Assembly: GCF_030463565.1 (NCBI RefSeq)
Contig: NC_134662.1
Coordinates: forward strand, 3,100,001-3,164,000
Direction: 5' to 3'
DNA: 64,000 nt
Source: Pelecanus crispus
Taxonomy: Eukaryota > Chordata > Aves > Pelecaniformes > Pelecanidae
Made by a program: the position numbers and the translations under genes. This document shows, one piece after another, positions 55,201 through 64,000 of the stretch (the stretch's first letter is position 1; each line of letters opens with the position of its first letter). The notes under the pieces are model-generated. The model made no database searches. It saw nothing but the letters and a program-made list of their open reading frames with translations, and was not told the origin of the DNA.

Positions 55201-58200
55201 TGCCACAAATGGGTGCTCTCTCTCCAGGGACGAGGCGATCCCCAGCTGGTTGTTTCAAACCATCACCCATCCACAAGCTGGGCCAGGCAAGGTTTGCCCC
55301 TGCGTTCACATGGCCAAGGCAGCAGCAAAGGTTTAACTCGGAGCCAGGAAGGTCTCCAGTGTCCCCCATGATGCTCCACCATGGTCCCTGCAGCTGGGGA
55401 CTTGCCCCAGCTCGACCTCCGGATGTCCCAGCACAACAGGTCCCTGCTTACGCAGGCAGCATCGGCCACATGGATGTTTATCTCTCCCGGCCTCCCTGCA
55501 ATTTCTGGAGAAATGAGCTATCCCGGCAGGCAGAGGACACTGGCCCTGCAAGAGGAGAGCCCAGGCAGGATCCAGGCACTGGACACCTCGACCAGCAGCA
55601 GAAACACATGCATGTAATCTCCCAGTGCACAGAAACACCCTTTGGGGCCGTCCTCTTCACAAAGGGATTTTTCCCTTACTTCATCAATATAAATATTGAG
55701 GATTCCCCCCCCCCCAGTTCAGCTGCAAACCCTTCTCCATGACGCTGCTGCAGCACTGCTGGGAATGAGCTGGGCCAGGAGCCCCCCCTTCCCCAGGAGG
55801 CCGGGCCAAGTTTTTTTACTCACTCTTATTCACTGTGACTCTGCCAAGAAGGTGCTCAGTATTTTACAAGCCCCACAAGAGTCCGTCTGCCCGGAGATAT
55901 GATTCAGGACAGCTTCTTGCACGGGCTGGCATAAACCCAAACTTTTCTGATTTAAGCCTATCTGTTTGGAAAGGGATTAAGCAGAAATAAGCAGCTGTTT
56001 TGCAGAATAACAGTGAGAGTGCAGGATCTGTGCTCTTGCTTGGCTCAGCAAGAGCTTCCCGGGGAGACGGGTCCTAAATCACAGCAAGAGGAGCCCATCC
56101 TGCCAGGAAGTCCTTCCCCAGCACCGGGGAGGGTGAGGCAGCTGTGGGAAGGGGGCATTGTAATGGGTTTGTTTGGGTTGTTTTGGTTCCTCCTGCTCCA
56201 AGTTGATTTTAGTGGAAGTCTTTTACAACCCTTTGAAAAAATGAAACCCAACAGCCACCACTAAAGCATGTTATTTATCCTCAGGAGGAGAATCCCCTCT
56301 ACCTGGCAGGGAGGGCAGAAGGGGCGGGAGAGTGGAGCCGGTTTAGGACACGGCTATCCAGGGTGCTACGGGAAGGGCCTCCCACTCCAAGCTAGGCTCT
56401 CCCTTCGGAAAGGGCTCCTTGGTGGTACCCGAGCTCAAAGAAATCTCTGGGTGAGGAGCAGGTGACAGTGGCACCCAGATTTAAAGCAGTTTCAATGCAG
56501 TTGTGGCACCTGGCTTTGCAGGGATTAAAGCAAACAAAGAGCGATCCAAGGCCGGGTGGATGCTCAGCCACCCAAGAACATCATCAGGGCAAGATGGGCT
56601 CCTTCATGTCAGCCGAGCAAGGGTAATGGCTGCAGCTTTCCTGAGCTCAGAGCGGGGTTATGCTAAACCCCGTCACCCAAACAGGCCACCGGTGCATGGT
56701 GTTAAATTTAGCAATGTGGTGTTAAACTGCAAGGGCTTGCCCATGCATCTGCATCTGAGGACCATCTCCAAAAAGGGTTCCCGCAGCTCCAGGAGCTGAA
56801 TTTATGTCACCTGCTGAGAGCTGGGGTGCTTTTTGCTTGGGCTATTCCTGAATAAACCAACAGTGGAGCAGCATGAAACTACAAAGAAAAGAAACTGTTG
56901 CCGCAAAGGCTGGAAAATGCCACTTACTTCCCACTGAGTGTGAACGGGCGCAAAGACCTGAGCAGTGGAAAAGCAGCATCTTTCTTTAAATAGCTTACTC
57001 TAATTGATAGTGCCTCGGTCTGCTCTGTATCGTTACTGGGAAAAGCTCATGCCAATGCCAGACCATCGCCTGTACGTACATCTGTGGTATTTGAAGGCTG
57101 CGGCGAGACAGAGCTGAAAGAATAAAAACTCTTTGGAAGGGAAAATATATTTTCAGATTGTCAGCTGCACTCACTCAAAATCAGTTATAACCTCACTCCA
57201 CATGTGGTGGGGCTTTAATGAATTCCCCCTTCCTCCCGGGACCACGCTCTAACCTAATTCACACCAGCAAAGGGTGTTTCTAACTCTGCTCCAGCCAGCT
57301 CCCCGGGCGTTCCTGCCTGACGTCAGCGGCAGCAGAGTGAGGTCCCAACACCATCCCAGGACTAATCCTGCACAGCCTGCGCTGCCATTTGCGCTCCCAA
57401 AATGGGGCCAAGATGCTTCTCCTGCTGGCATCCACCACTGCTGGGTAGGGGCTATGCAGACTCAGGCCCTCGAGGACTCAAGTTTTGCTGGGGTATAAAA
57501 ACATGGGTAACCTGGAGCACAAGACAGCACATGATGGCTCTCCTTTTCTACTTTCTTTCCCCACCTTGAAAATGTCAGAGTAAATAGTTACACACAGCCC
57601 TGTCTTCACAACGTGCTGCTCACAGGGCTGTCGTTTGGGGCTGGTTTGGGGGTTTTCTCTTCCTCTTTGGGGGATATGGTTATTCTGCAAAACGCGTCAC
57701 CAGCCCATGGACAAGGGTGCTGTTTTACCTCTTAAAAATGCCTTCTGGTTCCATGGCCACATCTCCAGTGAGCATAAAACAACATCATGAGCTCTGCAGG
57801 CTGCAGAAACCTCCATGAGTTGCATCAGCAACCAAAGGCACTCAAGTCCTCCCCCAAAAAGCGAAGGACCCTTTGCCATATCCCTCTCGCCCTGAATTCA
57901 TCAGCTGGCTTCTCCGGTAACATACTCACTCACATGTCATCAGGAAGGAATTTGCACTCTGTTTGATAATCGGAGATGAATCAGTACGGCAGTGAAATCG
58001 TCAGATCACAAAGCATTTCAGCAGGTCTTTTAAGCTTCCTGCTCTCAATGTGCAGGCTGTCCAAGGACTCGCTCATTCCTGGGCATCCCCGGCCCCATTC
58101 ACAAATCAAAGCATTCCAGTCCTGGTTTCCTCTATGCATCCATGAACACTCACAGAGGTTTCTTCTTTAACAAACCTAATCTGGGCAATTGTTCAAAAAT

Positions 58201-61200
58201 GCTAAAATTACCTGCTCCTTTTATGATATAATGACAGCCCATGGAGGCATAATTTAGCGCAGACCTGAAGACGTCTGTTTTAAGGTTAAAAAGTCCTCCG
58301 AGCTAAACTGTATGCAACAGCAGCAATGAAAAATCAACTTGCCCTGTGTTAATCTTGGTTCCTCTCATTAATGAAGCCATGCAGCATCACAGCTGGGGTT
58401 CCAGCTTTGCTTTGTCCCAACTTCACATATTCAGTGCAAGGTTTAATCTGTTTCACGGCACCATATCCCAACAAGGATTTTAAATGATCTGGTTGCTCAC
58501 CTAACTGGATTCCCATTCCCAGCACCTGCCCTGGCCCTCATGGGAACCCTCTGGCTCGAGTCTTGCATGCCAGGAGGCCCTCGTAGGCTCAAGGTCATGG
58601 CTCAGCTAAGGGCTTGGAGGAGAGGTTAATTCTACCACAATCCATCTGTCTCTACCACTGGCCACACATCACCACAAGGCCCTTTAAAACCTGAAATGAA
58701 AAGGTTTCTGGGAGGCCACATCAATGGATAAATATCTTAGTTAAGAGAATGTATACCTATGCTACTGAGACAGTTTCTGTTGATACCCACCTACCCCAGA
58801 GATGTGCCCAGGACCCCCATCCCTATGCAGGTGCTGCTCCCCTGAAACGCAAACCCTGCTTCACCCCTCAAAGCCCTCAAAATCCAGTCAAGGCTGGAAA
58901 TCTCGGTTGGGGCTCCCATGGGGAAGTCCCTCGAGACCCCCTGGCAGCAATGAGTCTGAAGGGGAGCAGGAACCAGCCCCACGTGCTGGGACACACCAAG
59001 TACTCCAGGGGCTGACGTAGGCTTTTGGCTTGTTTAACCTGCATGTCTCTGCTCAAGTGGCTCTTGGCAGTCCCCAGGGAGCAACGTCCTCGTGTGCCAT
59101 CAATGCACGGCGACATCTGCCATTTCACGGCTCCTTCGCATCACGGCATTTCCAGGGAACTCCAGTGCTCCCACGCAGGGCTGTTGCAGGGAGAGCGTCT
59201 GAACCAGCACGCTGCTCTGAAACAAATGCAGAGGGAATAATTCTTTCCTGCATGGATAAAAAGGAAAAACCCGTTAATCCAGCCTGTAGGGGATGGAGAC
59301 AGGTATTCCTGTGCTGTCGGTGCAGCTGATGGGTTTTGCATTAACGTCCCCCCTTTCTCAGGCTGGCCCACCACAGCGTGGGATCGGTGCCTGCTCAGAA
59401 CCCGGAGGCAAGTGTACCAAAGGGACATAACGACAACCATGGGGAGCAAACAACATTTTCCAATCATTTCATAACATCCACTCCCAAAATCCTTTTCCAG
59501 GCTCATGGTGCCAGTGAGCAGAAAAGCAGGCTCCCAGGGACGCAGGGAGCCACTAGCCCCGCTGGTGCCCGGTGTCCTGCACGGCAGCAGCAGAAAGGAA
59601 CCACTCGCCATCTCAGCGGGGCCCTACAGACAACCCCTGACCCCCCAGACGTGGGATCCTGGCGCCCCGTCCACTGCCGGCAGCCTGCCCTGCGCAAAAC
59701 GCCTCAGATCTACATCCAGCACAGCAGGAAAGCCCTCCGGGAGGATAGTTCACACCATCCTACTGTTTTGGATTAGACCCCAGATGCCTCCTGAGCTGTT
59801 TAAATTTACGGGTCCCAGAAGTGAACTTTCCACCCAGGCAGGGGCTCGCCTGGACGAGGGGCTGAGCAGAGAGCGTTGGGTTCAACACCTCTCTGAAATC
59901 AGCCGAGGGCCCATTACACATCTGATTCCAGCCAGCATCAATCAGAAAATGGCTCTCTAGTTATCAACTGCCCCTCAGCTTACTCTCCTTTGCATCCTGG
60001 ATGCACAGAAACACTTTGGAAATGCACATTGCCCATGGAAAAATGCCTTGCTGTGGTAAACAATCCCAAACCAACATCCATGTACCGGCCTCCCAGGAAC
60101 TGTGGTGGGGAAGCCTTTGCAATTAGCTCTGCCAGGGATTCATTTCAGATTTTTCTGCCTCCCAGCAGGGAAATCCGTCAGGAGTCAGTGTTACAGCAAG
60201 AAAACCTCACAGGCTCGCATGGAAACCCACAGGTCCTGCACAAAAAGCAGCCATAGCATGGGGGGGGGGGGGGGAGTTCAGCACTTAAGTATTTTCTATT
60301 AGTGAAATGGGAATGAACAAGAATCTTTTCTCCCAGTCTGTTAATTTTGTTAAGGTTAGGGTTGCTTTCTCTTCCCTTACAGACACTGACTGCAGACAAG
60401 AGCTGCTGTTGGCACCTCTTTGCAGCACCCTCTGGCTCTCGGCAGGGAGCCAGGGAGACCCAGGGATGGGGACATCCTCAGGTCTTGATGCCATTTTTCC
60501 AACATCATGGCAAACCAGCCCATGAAGGGAGAAACAGCCGTTCCATCCAAACCACATCCACCTCTTAAGCAGTTTCTCCATTTCTCCCGATTTCCCCAAT
60601 GACCTAAGTCAGAGATGTTTGCTCTACCTGCAAATCCACCATCGTTTTACCCCTGCTATTGGAGGGCCAATATCTACAGACAGGCACGCACCATTGCTGG
60701 GCTCGGCCAGTGGCTGAGGAATAGGGGCAGCACCCTGGGGAAGGCAGATTCGCATCCAGCACCGAGACCCAAAAAGCCCCAGCACCCACCCTGCACCAGC
60801 ACCACCCCCACAGGCTTCCATTGCAACATCTTCTACCCAGCAGAACCTCTCTGTAGGTTTTTGACAGTAACATGTATTTCTAGCACAGCCCAGTTGTCTG
60901 AAGGGGAAAAATCCCAGGGAAAGGAGGATGTAGAGAGGCTAAGAACATAGGTAGCTCCAAAACAGATTAGACATTTCTGCGGATGTCAGAAGTGGCTAGA
61001 GTTAGTACAATTATCAATAACCATCTTGGCCGAGAGGGAAACCAAGTGCTGCAGGACTCCCAGCAATATCCATCCGCTGGAGAACAAGACAAGAGCATCT
61101 CCCCCCTCTCTCTGCGCATGACATGTCTCTTCCACCATCCCCTGAGGGAAGGTCCCGGGGGGACTCTGGCTCTGCCCCAGCCGAGAAGGTGCTATGGGGA

Positions 61201-64000
61201 GCAGAGAGCAGAGCAGGGAAGGGGCTGGCTGGCCAGGGTGAGCCAGGATGGGGCAAGGGCAGGGGAATCTCCACACCGTGTGCCTTTCCCGTTGAATTTG
61301 TAGCCTGGGCAACTCAAAAGTTCAAGCAGAGAGGCTATTGTGCCTCCACACCCAGGTAATTTATTCTAGCAGCCTCATTGGAAATCCCATGATTTCTAGC
61401 ACAATCTCACAACTGTTCAGTCATTGCTCTCTCCTCCCCTGTGATGCTTTAGCAGGGCAGCATCCCCAGCACCCCAGAGCTGCCATGCAGCCACCAACCT
61501 CACCGCTCCAGCCCTGAGCAGCACAGCCAGCTCCGCAGTGCTTTGCAGGCATCTCCCCAGATTGCTCCCATGTGGGTGCCATGGCTCCAGCAGCGACCCA
61601 GAGCCCTAAGTACTTCCAGGCTGGAGAAGTCCCGGCTGCTGCTTGGCGTCACTCACACCAGGGAATGGGAGCCAGCGTCTCCCTGCTGCCTGTGCAAGCA
61701 CACCGCAGATGTACCAGAGGGAATATTACAGCCTTCAGTTACCCAATTAAAAACGTGTTTGAGGGGATTTGATTACTCAGTTTGACAGAGGGAAGAAAAC
61801 CCTCCGGGTCCTGGCAGCAGTGAGGATTTACGAGCTGGGGCTTTGCTTCAGGTCGCTCTGCCTGATCATGATATGTAGCAAAGGAGCAAAAAAAAAAAAA
61901 AAAAAACCCAAACCCACCAGGGAGCGATGGTGTCTGCATTCCTGCTGCTTGAATCAGATGTCTTTCCTGGCAGCTCTAGTCCCCCCTGGCTCCAGGGACT
62001 CGGGGAAGGTGCAGCAGTGGCACAATGCGCTGGAGAAGGTCGTCTCTACCATCCTGCACCAAGGACTGCCCGTGGCATCCCAGAGAGCCACATCCTAAAC
62101 CAGCTCCACTCTCCCACTCCTCTTCCTAAGGTAGGAGGTGGTTGTAGGCATAAATGCTTCCTCCTCACTTGCGAACACCTCCTAGGGATGTGGTGAATGC
62201 TTTCTCCCCAGTTTGCTAAAGCGAAGAATCTGCCTTCTTTCCGATCCAGGGTAAACACAGGCCTGGCATTAACCCTGCTGTGTGTCTGGGACGCCTGCTC
62301 CTTGGGTAACCCCTGGCTCCCTCCTCTTCATCTCCCTGTAAAAGCATCACCCTCAGGTTGGGAAATGAAGGAAGACAAATCTCACAGACGTCTGCCTTAT
62401 TGCAGCGTGTGAACAGCATCCAGAAACGCCTCCAGACAAGATGATTACTAACAAGGGATTTGGGATCACGTGTATTTATTGCCACAGCAGTGAATGGGAG
62501 ACATGTGACCACCAAATCGCTGTGCGGGCTCAGAGGAAGCCAGCCCGGGCTGAGCATCTCCCTTAGGGCTCCGGGACCATCCTCCTGCTCACCTTCCTCA
62601 CCTGCTTCAGGCCACGGTCAAGGACAAGACGCCAAGTTAATGGTGCTCCCACCTTGTTCCTCACTTGCCTTCATGCATAGCACCAAAGTGCCTGGTGTTT
62701 CTCTTTAAGGCAATATTAAAATGAAAGGAGAAAAGTTATAAGTTATTTCAAAGGTCTTTGCTTCAAAAACATTCAAACCAAATTTACGCACCAAAGCCAT
62801 AAATGTTCCTTTTATTGCACACGCAAAATAACCCTCTGCAATATGATTCCTCTAAATTTATGGTTCTTCCAGAGCTATTAATTCAGCCCAGGTCTTTTCT
62901 TCTTCCTTCCCCCCTGCCACCTTAAATTGAATAATTCACAAATACTTCACGCTGGAGTGTACTTTATGAGCATTATTATGATCACTTGAATGTGGAAATG
63001 CCTGTGAAGTTATTACAGTAGTTTTAATACACCACAGACTCCCCAGAGGTACAGACAGCAAGGTATAAAGCAACTTCCTCACACACTGGAGGGAAAAGCT
63101 CTCTTGAGAGGCCATTTATTTGGCCAAATAATAAGGATCCTGTAGCCCATATATGTCTCTGAATAGAGTCAATGACATCTGGGGCAAATTTTAATTTGCC
63201 ACACTCCAGCTCAGGAGGGTTACGTGTATCCCTGGCCAGAGCGAGACACTGCTTAGGTCCACAAGCCTTCATACAATTTTCAGACCCAAACCCAGAAAAA
63301 ACCCCAAAAAATTAAAAATGGTCAGAGGTACATCAGCAGGGCCATCATAAACACATTTAGAAGAGCAGGTAACTAACTTACTTGGAGTCCCCAGGCATGC
63401 AGAGAGGCACAGATAAGCTGAATTGCCCTCGTCAGAAAGCAGACACTGTTTTTTCTCTTATCCTTGCACACATCACAGGATGGAACGCTGTTGAAAGCCA
63501 GAAATTAAGAGTCGCAGGGCTGTTTCCCCCAAAGATATAGCTGAAAACCATTTGTTTCTTTAATGGAAAGCGGCAGAACACTACGGCTATTAAACTACAC
63601 CTGGATGGAAATAGACACTCACCAAAAGAAAACGTATTTTCCAGGATCGCTGAGCCATACAGGGCCTTTCCTCAGGGTATCTCAAGGAAGGGGCTTTGCA
63701 CATGCTTCTGGATTCTGCATTTCTCCTCCTCATTCTCCCATGTAAAATGGATCACTGGGGGCAACCATGGCCCAGAAACTGTAAAGCAAAAAATCAGTGG
63801 GAGCATGTTTGAATTCCCTAGAGGTGCTGTAGGACAACACCACCTCCAGCACCCAAAACCAGCTGCCCCATGACCTTCCCCGAGACCACCCAGAAAGAGC
63901 TGCAAAAAGAGCCCACAAGTCCTGCCTGCCTCTGAACCACCACTGCTCCCCAGGAAATCAATTTTTTTGTCTTGTAAAGAACTCCTGCAGTAATTGCCTT
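52255..64000. other. Long stretch with no recognisable gene
   Basis: No known protein family, RNA gene or mobile element was recognised on either strand. Frames up to 267 codons (54230-55033 -) lack motifs. Small features are a C run at 55705-55715, a 14-G run near 60261, an A run at 61889-61906, a GT/AC-rich patch at 54655-54790 and a TATAAAAA word at 57494 with no gene behind it. In human the genes beyond the FUT cluster are NDUFA11, VMAC, CAPS, RANBP3 and RFX2; I recognised no exon of any of them. Confidence 0.5.

Noticed and set aside
57490-57560. TATAAAAA followed about 35 bases later by ATGATGG as a small gene
   Set aside because: The frame stops after about a dozen codons and no splice donor or known peptide follows.
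43000-64000. Exons of NDUFA11, VMAC, CAPS, RANBP3 or RFX2, expected from human gene order
   Set aside because: I looked for characteristic peptide blocks of these proteins on both strands and recognised none. Short exons could have escaped notice, so a translated search with the avian proteins would be decisive.

Overview
This is a stretch of vertebrate nuclear DNA, most likely from a bird. Three things point there: five 5'-truncated CR1 non-LTR retrotransposon tails of avian type; many minisatellites and CpG-rich blocks, as on GC-rich avian microchromosomes; and the linkage of neurturin (NRTN, + strand) to an alpha-1,3-fucosyltransferase of the FUT3/5/6 type (- strand). NRTN and FUT6-FUT3-FUT5 are neighbours with the same relative orientation on human 19p13.3. 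The corresponding chicken chromosome should be microchromosome 28, but I cannot prove species or chromosome from the sequence alone.

Only two protein-coding genes can be supported. NRTN has two certain coding exons (25328-25541 and 27534-27982), which splice in phase to a 220-residue preproprotein with a signal peptide, a furin site and a seven-cysteine cystine-knot domain. A further upstream exon ending at 24439 is plausible; it would leave an open in-frame N-terminal extension. The fucosyltransferase is a single large coding exon on the minus strand (41655 down to 40567, 362 residues), with a CCAAT/YY1-type promoter region upstream (about 42095-42460).

Layout: 1-7.2 kb, no gene seen, two CR1 tails. 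7.2-9.6 kb, a CpG-island-like block made largely of two GC-rich minisatellites, ending in a good splice donor (9049/9050). 9.6-24.2 kb, non-coding as far as I can see, with a second GC-rich block near 17.2-19.3 kb and one CR1 tail. 24.2-28 kb, NRTN. 28-32.5 kb, NRTN 3' flank with several possible poly(A) signals. 32.5-40.5 kb, intergenic with small tandem repeats. 40.5-42.5 kb, the fucosyltransferase. 42.5-43 kb, AT-rich palindromic DNA with a CR1 tail inside it. 43-64 kb, poorer in CpG, one CR1 tail and no recognisable gene.

The two genes do not form a pathway: one makes a secreted neurotrophic factor and the other a Golgi glycosyltransferase. Their adjacency is conserved synteny. I found no new multi-gene system, virus, RNA gene or CRISPR array. 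The most interesting points are gene-structure ones: possible in-frame N-terminal extensions of both genes, a minisatellite pressed against the NRTN 3' splice site, and an acceptor-specificity residue in the fucosyltransferase.
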